Shown here piece by piece: positions 8,861 through 15,827 of a stretch of DNA of 64,000 nucleotides. The translations under genes and the position numbers were made by a program. The notes under the pieces were generated by a model. It was not told the origin of the DNA and did not search any database. It saw nothing but the letters and a program-made list of their open reading frames with translations. Source of the stretch: Actinokineospora enzanensis DSM 44649 (GTDB taxonomy: Bacteria; Actinomycetota; Actinomycetes; Mycobacteriales; Pseudonocardiaceae). How positions within the stretch are numbered: position 1 is the first letter of the stretch; each line of letters begins with the position of its first letter. The stretch is from assembly GCF_000374445.1 (NCBI RefSeq), contig NZ_KB894407.1:186001-250000 (forward strand), written 5' to 3'.

Positions 8861-8908
8861 CTCCTGGGAGGTAGCCTGTTCTCGGTAAGTCCCAGGAGCC
8901 CTGGGACT
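8861..8908 (-). promoter_or_regulatory. Leader with two mutually exclusive hairpins at the formyltransferase RBS
   Basis: On the minus strand AGTCCCAGG (8908-8900) pairs with CCTGGGACT (8896-8888) across a 3 base loop. The 3' arm of that hairpin contains CTCCTGGGA (8898-8890), which is perfectly complementary to TCCCAGGAG (8869-8861), the stretch holding the ribosome binding site AGGAG of the formyltransferase gene. The two stems cannot form together, so forming the first frees the RBS and forming the second hides it. This layout suits a riboswitch or attenuator. No known riboswitch class is recognised. Confidence 0.55.
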
Positions 8909-9082
8909 GATGTCTTGATCAAGCCGCAGGAGGCGCGTTTCCAGCTTCCGCTTTGATCATCTTGCTGCCGACCGCCGAACGGGCATGGGCGCGGGAAACC
9001 TTGTCGGCACCCCCATCGCGAGCTACCCTGGAGATCCCTGATGGGGTGACCGAGGGTTGAACAGACGGGGGTGGACCCGGCG

Positions 9083-9316
9083 ATGCAGTTGGAGCTCCTG
9101 TTCACGCAGGTCAATTCGAGCAGCTCGTGCCCCAGCGTCTACTTGGGTGACACTGGAGAGTTCGTAGTCCAGGGTCCTGCGGTGGACGAGAGCACGGCGG
9201 CCAACCTGGTCGGTGTCGACCCTGGCGAGGTCGCGGTCCGCATTCCGGCGGAGGTCCTGCTCGGCGCCGTGCTGCGATACACCGACCGTGGTGCGCGCCC
9301 TCATTCGGGTGAATGA
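9083..9316 (+). CDS. Small conserved actinomycete protein of unknown function
   Basis: Protein of 77 residues starting MQLELLFTQ. The pattern of a Cys-Pro motif (SSSSCPSVYLGDTGEFVVQGPAV) followed by an IPAEVLL-type ending matches a group of small actinomycete proteins that usually sit beside XRE regulators, DUF397 or DUF6879 genes; this match is from memory. ATG 9083 is preferred to GTG 9071 because the purine-rich GGGGGTGG at 9067-9074 is correctly spaced only for the former. No partner gene is intact nearby, although DUF5753-type remnants exist at 31 kb. Function unknown, probably cytoplasmic. Confidence 0.65.
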   Translation: MQLELLFTQVNSSSSCPSVYLGDTGEFVVQGPAVDESTAANLVGVDPGEVAVRIPAEVLLGAVLRYTDRGARPHSGE

Positions 9317-9721
9317 CCCTCGCCTTTCAGGTGGAATAGCGTCAACTCGTCACTGATCGCGACGGCGACTTACCAGTGTTGTAGGTCGAATGTTCTATCA
9401 GAGGCGACAGGGCTCCGGTCGGGCGGGTTAGCCGGTAAAGCGGTGGTTGTGGACGCGGTTCCGGAATCACGAAGTCGAGTCGGTCGGCGCCAATGTCCTC
9501 CGTAGCGTCCATGCCGCATATCGAGTGCCGCTCACTACTCCTGCCTGGGGCGGGCACACGAGCGCTGAGAACCGCACAGTTTCCGTGCGTATGCCGCTAT
9601 GGATGAAGCGGTGGGTCGGCTCGGGATCTGCCAGGGGTGGAGCCACGGAGCGGTTGCTACTGTCCGGCTCGTGTCGAACGACGGGCATGGCGCGCCGGGC
9701 CAGGGTGGGGGTGCTGACGAG
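9317..9721. other. Gene-free stretch, nothing convincing
   Basis: About 400 bases between two small plus-strand genes. Open frames on both strands lack sensible composition or a ribosome binding site. No strong hairpin or promoter pair was recognised. Confidence 0.5.
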
Positions 9722-10300
9722 ATGGGTCGGTATGTGACGGTGGCGGCTGCCATGGTCATCGAGGAAGTACGGCTGAGGAAGTTCCTCCAGGCCCCGGTAG
9801 CGCGGGCGAATACGTGGCCGGAGAACGACTGGGCGGGGATCTGCGCACCCTGGAGCGACGAGGCAGTACGGCTGGAATACCGGGAGCAGCTCACCGCCGC
9901 TATCGCCGAGTGTGATGGTTGGATCGACGGTACCTACGCCGAACTGCTGCTGGGTATCGACGAGGAGGATGGCTCGCTGTCGGTCGGTTTCGATGAGGCG
10001 AGTGGGTCGTTGGTTGTCGAGTTCGAGGCGCGGGTCGACTTCCCGGTGCCGTCGTTGATCTGGGCTCTCACGGTCTTTCGTGGCATGGCCGGATTCATGG
10101 TCGACGACGAGACGGGCATTGTCACCGTCACCGCCGACTGGGACATACAAGCGGAACTGCTGATGCTGCTGGAGCCCGGAAAGTCCGAGTTCCCCGGTCA
10201 AGCACAGCCGAAGGCCAAGGACAGGGCGTTCGACATCCGCTGCGCCGTCGGCGATTCCGACGAGTCCGCGAGCGAGCTCATCGGGCGGTTGTCCTCCTAA
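9722..10300 (+). CDS. Hypothetical acidic protein
   Basis: Unrecognised protein of 192 residues, strongly acidic (for example LLGIDEEDGSLSVGFDEASGSLVVEF) with no signal peptide or membrane segment, so probably cytoplasmic. The start MGRYVTVAA at 9722 is chosen because GGGGGTG precedes it at a workable distance; the frame is open back to 9599 but that part is unlike coding sequence. Alternating hydrophobic residues in the centre suggest a beta-rich fold. It stands alone, followed about 40 bases later by an IS remnant on the other strand. No function is proposed. Confidence 0.6.
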   Translation: MGRYVTVAAAMVIEEVRLRKFLQAPVARANTWPENDWAGICAPWSDEAVRLEYREQLTAAIAECDGWIDGTYAELLLGIDEEDGSLSVGFDEASGSLVVEFEARVDFPVPSLIWALTVFRGMAGFMVDDETGIVTVTADWDIQAELLMLLEPGKSEFPGQAQPKAKDRAFDIRCAVGDSDESASELIGRLSS

Positions 10301-10336
10301 AGGTCGCACCACTAGTGTCGCGTGATTCTGATGCCG

Positions 10337-10801
10337 TTACTTGGCGTTGTTGTCGACGAGTTTCTTGATGTTGGTTTGGACGAGTCTGACCTTGGCCAGG
10401 ATCTCGTCGGCGGTGGTTGTCCAGGTGAAGGGCTTGGCGGTGGTGTTCCAGTGTGTGATGTAGTCGCGGATCTGCGTGATCAGGACCTTGACGCTGGTGA
10501 AGGTGCCGCGGCGGATCGACTGGCGGGTGATGATCCCGAACCAGGTCTCGATCTGGTTGATCCAGGAGGAGCCCTTGGGGGTGAAGTGAAACCGCACGTG
10601 CGGGTTGTCGGCCAGCCAGGCCATGACCTCCGGGGTGGTGTGGGTCGAGAGGTTGTCCAGCACGACGTGGACATCCTTGCCGGCGTGCGGTTTCACGGCC
10701 TTCTTCAGAAACGCCAGGAAGGCCGCGCCGTCGCGGACCGGCGCGCACTCGCCCAGGACCTCGCCGTCCGGCGGGACGGTCTGGGTGGTTATCTGACGGT
10801 T
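10337..10801 (-). pseudogene. IS630-family transposase remnant (C-terminal half)
   Basis: Remnant of a DDE transposase. The frame, open from a TAG at 10802-10804, reads TVPPDGEVLGE...VHVVLDNLSTHTTPEV...HFTPKGSSWINQIETWFGIITRQ: the second Asp (VLDN) and the Glu (NQIETWF) of the IS630 DDE_3 catalytic triad, while the helix-turn-helix N terminus and the first Asp are missing. Upstream sequence to about 10860 has no in-frame continuation. A GTG at 10696 would give only 119 residues. No flanking terminal inverted repeats were found, so it is most likely a dead fragment; it marks past IS630 activity. Confidence 0.85.
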
Positions 10802-11158
10802 CTACCGTTCGCGGGCCCGCGTTTTCCGGACGCCAGGATTTCAGCGCCTGCTTAATCACTCTCCGGTCGGCCCAAGGCGTGGGTGGGGTTGGTGGTGGTC
10901 CTGGGGGTGCGGTTTTCCGCCATTGTGGTGACCGTTCCGCCATTGGTGGCGGCCGCCGTGGTGCGTTCGGTGACCCGGTCATGCTCGTCTGCTGCCTGCT
11001 CGCGGTGCTGTCTTGACCGTCGAATGTGGACGAAATGAGAGACTGTGAGTGCCGCCACGGAAATTCGGAAGCGCCGGACCGCGGTTTTGGTACCGTGGGT
11101 CAACAGACCCCTGAAACGACGGACCGATTGGGGATCGGCCCGGGAACGGGAGCTTCTG
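10802..11158. other. Intergenic stretch between IS remnant and P450 gene
   Basis: About 350 bases. Its left part may be decayed insertion-element sequence. The word TTCCGCCATTG occurs twice around 10914-10940. No clear promoter pair was identified for the P450 gene; its ribosome binding site is at its right edge. Confidence 0.4.
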
Positions 11159-12514
11159 ATGACCAGCACCACCACCAATCCGGCCGGCGAACCGGTATCC
11201 GACCCGGCGGCGAATACCGGCACCGAGCCGAAGCAGGTGCGCAGCTTCCGGGAGCTCATGTTGCCGCCGGAGCTCAGCGAGCGCGACGGTTGCCCGTTCG
11301 TCCCGCCCTCCGGCCTGCTGCGGCTGGGCGGCGAGGGCCCCGTGCACACCGTCACGCGCCGCGATGGCGAGAAGATCTGGCTGGTCACCGGCCATGCCGA
11401 GGCTCGTGCCGTGCTTTCCGACAAACGGATGAGCTCGGACTCGACCCGGTCGGAGCGGCGGATGGCCCAGCTCCCGGAGAAGCTGCGGGAGGCGCTGTCC
11501 GACCGGCGCAACCGGGCGGGCAGTTTCATCGGCATGGACGCGCCCGAGCACACCCGCTACCGCAGGCTGCTCACCGGCGCGTTCACCGTGCGGCGCATGC
11601 GGAACCTGGAGCCGGGCATCACCCGGATCGTCAACGAGCACCTGGACGCGATGGTGGCCGCCGGGCCGTCGGCCGACCTGGTGCCCGGGTTCGCGCTGCC
11701 GGTGCCGTCCCTGGTGATCTGCGAGCTGCTCGGCGTGGACTACGCCGACCGGGCGGAGTTCCAGCACCGCACGTCCCGGGTGCTCCGGCTGGACACCCCG
11801 CTGGAGGAGGTGTCCGAGGGGTTCGAGGAGATCCGCGACTTCCTGCGCGGGCTGGTGCGGGCCAAGCGGGTCGAGCCGGGCGACGACCTGATCTCCGACC
11901 TGATCCGGGCCGACCCGGACCACCCGCTCGACGACGACGAGCTGTCCGGCATGGCCAACCTGCTGCTCGTGGCGGGTCACGAGACCACCGCGAACATGTT
12001 GGGGCTGGGCACCTTCGCCCTGCTGGAGAACCCGGACCAGCTGGCCGCGCTGCGCGACCGGCCGGAGCTGGTGACCACCGCGGTGGAGGAGCTGCTGCGT
12101 TATCTGACGATCATCCACTTCGGAGTCCAGCGGATCCCGTTGGAGGACGTGGAGATCGGCGGGCAGCTCATCCCGGCGGACGCCACCGTGGTGGTGTCCG
12201 CGCAGGCGGCCAACTTCGACGGTGAGCACTTCGCCGACCCGGAGCGGCTCGACCTGTCCCGGCCGCGCAGCCCGCACCTGGCGTTCGGGCACGGCATCCA
12301 CCAGTGCCTCGGCCAGCAGCTGGCCAGGGTGGAGATGGGCATCGGCTTCACCGAGCTGTTGCGCAGGCTGCCGGGCCTGCGGCTGGACATCGACCCGGCG
12401 GAGGTGTCCGTGCGCACCGACATGCTCATCTACGGTGTCCACGCGCTACCGGTCGCCTGGGACGCCGAGGCGGCCCGCGCGGTCCCGCCCGCACCGGTGG
12501 CCGAGACGGTCTGA
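11159..12514 (+). CDS. Cytochrome P450 (CYP105-like)
   Basis: Soluble haem monooxygenase of 451 residues. It shows the I-helix oxygen-binding motif AGHETT at 272-277, the K-helix E-x-x-R at E311-R314, and the haem loop FGHGIHQCLG at 376-385 with Cys383 as iron ligand. The overall pattern (MDAPEHTRYRRLLTGAFT, RMAQLPEKLR) resembles the actinomycete CYP105 group. The start ATG 11159 follows GGGAACGGGAGC at a proper distance; an upstream start at 11045 lacks that support. The [3Fe-4S] ferredoxin gene lies just downstream on the opposite strand and is the probable electron donor. Substrate not predictable; no biosynthetic cluster surrounds it. Confidence 0.95.
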   Translation: MTSTTTNPAGEPVSDPAANTGTEPKQVRSFRELMLPPELSERDGCPFVPPSGLLRLGGEGPVHTVTRRDGEKIWLVTGHAEARAVLSDKRMSSDSTRSERRMAQLPEKLREALSDRRNRAGSFIGMDAPEHTRYRRLLTGAFTVRRMRNLEPGITRIVNEHLDAMVAAGPSADLVPGFALPVPSLVICELLGVDYADRAEFQHRTSRVLRLDTPLEEVSEGFEEIRDFLRGLVRAKRVEPGDDLISDLIRADPDHPLDDDELSGMANLLLVAGHETTANMLGLGTFALLENPDQLAALRDRPELVTTAVEELLRYLTIIHFGVQRIPLEDVEIGGQLIPADATVVVSAQAANFDGEHFADPERLDLSRPRSPHLAFGHGIHQCLGQQLARVEMGIGFTELLRRLPGLRLDIDPAEVSVRTDMLIYGVHALPVAWDAEAARAVPPAPVAETV

Positions 12515-12522
12515 AGTCGACG

Positions 12523-12590
12523 GCCGGGGCTGTTCACCGAAACGGCCCCGGCGACCGGGAAGCCTCGGGTCCGACCGGACCCGAGGCTTC
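12523..12590. terminator. Two consecutive hairpins between P450 and ferredoxin
   Basis: GCCGGGGC (12523-12530) pairs with 12545-12552. A stronger perfect 14 bp stem follows, GAAGCCTCGGGTCC at 12559-12572 with 12577-12590 and a 4 base loop. They lie between convergent genes and should end transcription from both sides. Confidence 0.8.
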
Positions 12591-12611
12591 GCCGCATGGT
12601 CGGAGAGCCCG

Positions 12612-12803
12612 TCAGGACACGCTGATGACCTGTGCCGGGCAGAGCTGGACGGCGGTGCGGGCGGCCTCCTCCTGGTCGGCCGCGGGCTCGTCGTGCAGCA
12701 GCAGGACCGTGCCGTCGTCCTCGCTCTGGTCGAACAGGGCGGGTTCGGTGAGCACGCACATCCCGGAGCCGACACACCGCGTGCGATCCACGGTGATCTT
12801 CAT
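12612..12803 (-). CDS. [3Fe-4S] ferredoxin, probable P450 redox partner
   Basis: Small soluble ferredoxin of 63 residues. It has three cluster cysteines, C10 and C16 in CVGSGMC and C55 in LCPAQ, in the spacing of actinomycete [3Fe-4S] ferredoxins serving P450s; the fourth ligand of [4Fe-4S] types is absent. ATG 12803 (MKITVDRTRC) gives the usual length; the upstream in-frame extension is not ferredoxin-like. It converges with the P450 gene across two terminators, so the two are separately transcribed despite the likely partnership. No reductase is encoded nearby. Confidence 0.92.
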   Translation of the reverse strand: MKITVDRTRCVGSGMCVLTEPALFDQSEDDGTVLLLHDEPAADQEEAARTAVQLCPAQVISVS

Positions 12804-12893
12804 GGCGTCCCCCTCGTCGTCGGTGGATGTACCTCCATCATGCACCCACCGCGAGCGAGCCCGCACGCGGTGTGCGGGCGGGCGCCCGGCGGC

Positions 12894-13346
12894 TCACCAG
12901 CTGCCCGCGACCTGGCGGGTGGCGGCGTTGATCCGGTTCCACGAGTTGATGGCCGCGACGGTCACCAGCAGCGCCGAGACGCCCCGGTCGTCGTAGTGCT
13001 CGCGGACCCGCGCCCACAGCTCGTCCGACACCGGGTCGCCCTTGTCGGCCATCCGGGTCAGTACCTCGGTCAGCTCCAGCGCGACGCGCTCGGCGTCGGT
13101 GAAGAACGGGGCCTCGCGCCACGCGGCGACGGTGAGCAGCCGCTCGTCGGTCTCGCCCGCCTTGCGCATGTCCGTGCCGTGCATGAGGGCGCAGAGGCTG
13201 CACCCGTTGATCTGGCTGGCGCGCAGCTTCACCAGCTCCAGCGTGGTGTCCGGGACGCCCTTGCCCTTGGCCGCGTTGCCGAACGCCACCAGGGTCTTCA
13301 TGGCCTCGGGGATGACGATGACCGGGTTGTCCATCCGAGCCTGCAT
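12894..13346 (-). CDS. AhpD-like carboxymuconolactone decarboxylase family protein
   Basis: Protein of 150 residues with the AhpD-type redox motif C-x-x-C followed by His (NGCSLCALMHG), supporting a peroxidase or thiol-disulfide activity. The rest is the all-helical CMD fold, trimer-forming in the family. ATG 13346 (MQARMDNPV) fits the usual length; the longer frame to 13445 adds Pro-rich residues. It lies about 90 bases upstream of the ferredoxin gene on the same strand and may be co-transcribed, but the functional link is unclear. Confidence 0.85.
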   Translation of the reverse strand: MQARMDNPVIVIPEAMKTLVAFGNAAKGKGVPDTTLELVKLRASQINGCSLCALMHGTDMRKAGETDERLLTVAAWREAPFFTDAERVALELTEVLTRMADKGDPVSDELWARVREHYDDRGVSALLVTVAAINSWNRINAATRQVAGSW

Positions 13347-13419
13347 TGCGGTCCCTCCACTGTTCTCGTCGGTTACAACAGCAGGACGAGGGACCGGGTC
13401 GGGATGTGACAGCCGGGGC

Positions 13420-14010
13420 TCAGTTCGGGGTGTGATCCACGGCACCCCCGCGCGGGGCGGCCTTCGGGTCGTCGACCGGGTAGGGCACGAGCGTGCCGAG
13501 CTTGCGCGCCGTCCGCGACTGCCGGACGTCCGCGTGCGGGAAGACCCAGCGCTTGAACGCCCACCAGCGGAACAGCATGGCGATCACGGTGCCCACGATG
13601 GAGCCGAACAGGAAGTCGGCGACCTCCTGGGTGAACGGGCTGACATTGGGCACCTGGAGGTCGAGCACGTAGCGGGAGAGCGCCAGCGGGCCGGTGTAGA
13701 AGAGGATCGAGATCCCGCTGATGACGAAGAACAGCGCCGCCTCGTGGTGCCGCTCGCGGCCGCCCCTGGTGTCGAAGGACCATTCCCGGTTGAGGATGTA
13801 GGACACGATGGTGGCCAGGATGACGCCGATGGTCTTGGCCACGATCGGCTTGGGTTCCAGGATGGTCAGCTTCAGCAGGTACCAGGTGCCGTTGTCCACG
13901 ACGTAGGCGATGCTGCCCACGATCCCGAACTTCAGCAGCTCCCGGTGCTTCACCGCGAGCGGCCGCAGCCTGGGCGGCAGGGCGCGCAAGGCGATATCGC
14001 GAAACGGCAT
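13420..14010 (-). CDS. GtrA-like membrane protein
   Basis: Small integral membrane protein of 196 residues with four predicted membrane segments. The GtrA signature region is LLKFGIVGSIAYVVDNGTWYLL in the first, with NREWSF between the second and third. GtrA proteins are linked to moving polyprenyl-linked sugars or to arabinogalactan/teichoic acid decoration. A cytoplasmic basic C-terminal tail of about 45 residues follows the last segment. ATG 14010 (MPFRDIAL) is used because the upstream in-frame part is unlike a membrane protein leader. No glycosyltransferase lies alongside. Confidence 0.85.
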   Translation of the reverse strand: MPFRDIALRALPPRLRPLAVKHRELLKFGIVGSIAYVVDNGTWYLLKLTILEPKPIVAKTIGVILATIVSYILNREWSFDTRGGRERHHEAALFFVISGISILFYTGPLALSRYVLDLQVPNVSPFTQEVADFLFGSIVGTVIAMLFRWWAFKRWVFPHADVRQSRTARKLGTLVPYPVDDPKAAPRGGAVDHTPN

Positions 14011-14163
14011 GGGGCCCAGGCTAGCCGATCCGGGCGTGGCGGTGATCACGCCCGGAACGGCCCGTTCCGTTTGTCCGGTGTGCACCCGGGCGTTCCTCGG
14101 CCGCCGAACAACGTGTCCGCGCCGGTCATCGCGGGCGTCGTGATATCGGATATCCGGTGGTCG

Positions 14164-15285
14164 TCAGCCGCGGCGGAAGAACTCGACCTCACCCAACGCG
14201 ATGTGTTTGCCGGGTCCCAGTCCGGCCGCCGCGCGCACGGTCAGCTGGATCTTCACCACATCGCTGATCGCGGTGTCCTGCTGCTGCGGACCGGGTTCGT
14301 CGGCCAACGGGATACTGAACGACTGCGTGGTGCCGTCGGCGGTGGTCACGGTCGCGTCCAGCAGGGTGGGCCGCGCCTCGGTGGCGAACTCCTCCGGCTT
14401 GGCCGACGGGCCGGTGTGCGTGACCACGGTCAGCAGCCGGATCGGCTGGTCGAAGGTGGCCTCCAGCGAGGCGCCCACGGCCGGTGACCCCCAGTACTTG
14501 TTGGTGGCACCGTCGGTGGCCGCCTTGGCCGGGTGACCGGGCAGTTCCGCGGTCGCGGACACCGAGACCGGCACCGCGGGCACGGTCTTGGACGTCTTGT
14601 CCAGCACGTCCTGCACCAGCCGCTTGCCCAGCGGGTACAGCGCGATCCCGGCGATCACCAGGGCTATCAGCAGCGCCAACAGGATCAGCCTGCGGGTCAG
14701 CGCGCCCGATCCGCCTGCCTTGCGCGACTTCTGCGCGGTCCTGGTCTCCTCGGCCGTCTCGGTCAACGGGGTGGCGCAGCGGCGACAGAACTTCCGCCCC
14801 GGCGGGTTGGGTGTGCCGCAGTTCGGGCACGGCGGGCCTTCGACCGCGGTGTCGGCGATCTCGACCCGCTTGGCCGGACGGGGCGCGACCGGCCGCGCGG
14901 GCTGTACCGGCCGCGGGTCGGTGTCCTCGGGGTCGGGACCCGCGGCGGGTGACGCCTGCGCGGGTTCGGACGGCGGCCTGGCGGGCGGTTGGACGAGGGC
15001 GCTACCCCGCGCCGGAGTCGGTTTTCCCCGGTCCGGGGCTTGCGGCGAGGACGGCTCCGCCGCTTGCGGCGAGGCGGGCGACTCGGCTTGGGGGGAGGTC
15101 GGTGGCTGGGCCGGTGACTCGGCGCCGGGCGGCGTGCCCGGTATGTCGCCGGGGGGCTCGGGTGTGGTCCGAGGTGTGACCGCCTGCTGGGGAGCGCCGG
15201 TCTCGCCCCAGCCCAGATAGGTGCCGCAGTTGCCGCAGAAGTCGTCGGTCGGTCCCACGGCCGCCCCGCACACCGGACATGTCAT
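14164..15285 (-). CDS. Zinc-ribbon, single-pass membrane protein at the end of the CIS operon (CisA-like)
   Basis: Protein of 373 residues built from an N-terminal zinc ribbon (CPVCGAAVGPTDDFCGNCG, residues 3-21), about 120 residues of Pro/Ala/Ser-rich disordered linker, a second zinc ribbon (CPNCGTPNPPGRKFCRRC), a basic stretch, one membrane helix (LILLALLIALVIAGIALYPL), and an extracytoplasmic beta-rich C domain of about 150 residues resembling F5/8-type carbohydrate-binding modules. Last gene of the injection operon; its ATG overlaps the preceding stop (ATGA 15282-15285). The architecture recalls the membrane protein CisA of Streptomyces contractile systems, proposed to connect the particle to the membrane; this identity is inference from layout and position. 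Confidence 0.8.
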   Translation of the reverse strand: MTCPVCGAAVGPTDDFCGNCGTYLGWGETGAPQQAVTPRTTPEPPGDIPGTPPGAESPAQPPTSPQAESPASPQAAEPSSPQAPDRGKPTPARGSALVQPPARPPSEPAQASPAAGPDPEDTDPRPVQPARPVAPRPAKRVEIADTAVEGPPCPNCGTPNPPGRKFCRRCATPLTETAEETRTAQKSRKAGGSGALTRRLILLALLIALVIAGIALYPLGKRLVQDVLDKTSKTVPAVPVSVSATAELPGHPAKAATDGATNKYWGSPAVGASLEATFDQPIRLLTVVTHTGPSAKPEEFATEARPTLLDATVTTADGTTQSFSIPLADEPGPQQQDTAISDVVKIQLTVRAAAGLGPGKHIALGEVEFFRRG

Positions 15286-15827
15286 GGCCGAGCCCTCCCG
15301 TCCGCCACCGCCACCGACCACCGCACGTGCAGCGGGCACGCGGTGGCCACGATCGAGCGCACCAGGTCCAGGTCGACCTCGCCGCCGTCCGACCACACCC
15401 GCACCGTGACCTCGCCGCCGCCGTCCAACCCGGCCCCGGGCGTCGCCGACCAGGTCGCGCCGGGCCCGTCCGAGACCTCGGCCCGCACGCCCGCGCACAG
15501 CCACAGCCGGGCGACCAGCCCGCGCGCCGTCCCGCGCCACCGGTGTGCGTCGGCGGCGCCCGCGACCGCAGCTCTGCGAACCGACTCCGGCCACCCGTCG
15601 GACATGTCCGCCGCCACCCAGGAGCCCAGCCACGCCACGAAGTCGGCGGGTGTGCACTCGGGCGCCAGGTAGGCAGCGAAGTTGTCCAAAGTGGACAACA
15701 AGGGTGCGAACACCACGTCGAGCCCGCCGGTGAGGCGTTGGACGAACCCGTCCGCCGCGTACACCGCCGGCAGGCTGTCGCCGAGCGGTCGGCGGGTGGG
15801 CAGGTCGGGGACGGCGGCACGGGTCAT
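15282..15827 (-). CDS. Phage tail protein I-like baseplate component of the CIS
   Basis: Protein of 181 residues similar in layout to P2 gpI-type proteins: MTRAAVPDLPTRRPLGDSLPAVYAADGFVQRLTGGLDVVFAPLLSTLDN, followed by the acidic FVAWLGSWVAADM region. It is expected to sit at the baseplate rim beside the J-like wedge protein. The gene overlaps both neighbours by four bases (15824-15827 upstream, 15282-15285 downstream), so its dosage is tied to theirs. The in-frame part upstream of ATG 15827 overlaps the J-like gene and is rejected as a start. Confidence 0.82.
   Translation of the reverse strand: MTRAAVPDLPTRRPLGDSLPAVYAADGFVQRLTGGLDVVFAPLLSTLDNFAAYLAPECTPADFVAWLGSWVAADMSDGWPESVRRAAVAGAADAHRWRGTARGLVARLWLCAGVRAEVSDGPGATWSATPGAGLDGGGEVTVRVWSDGGEVDLDLVRSIVATACPLHVRWSVAVADGRARP

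Noticed and set aside
8848-9114. Minus-strand 88-codon frame upstream of the formyltransferase
   Set aside because: It overlaps the alternative hairpin leader and the start of a better-supported plus-strand gene; no coding features.
10314-10337. Terminal inverted repeat of an IS630 element
   Set aside because: No matching inverted copy could be found on the other side of the transposase remnant.
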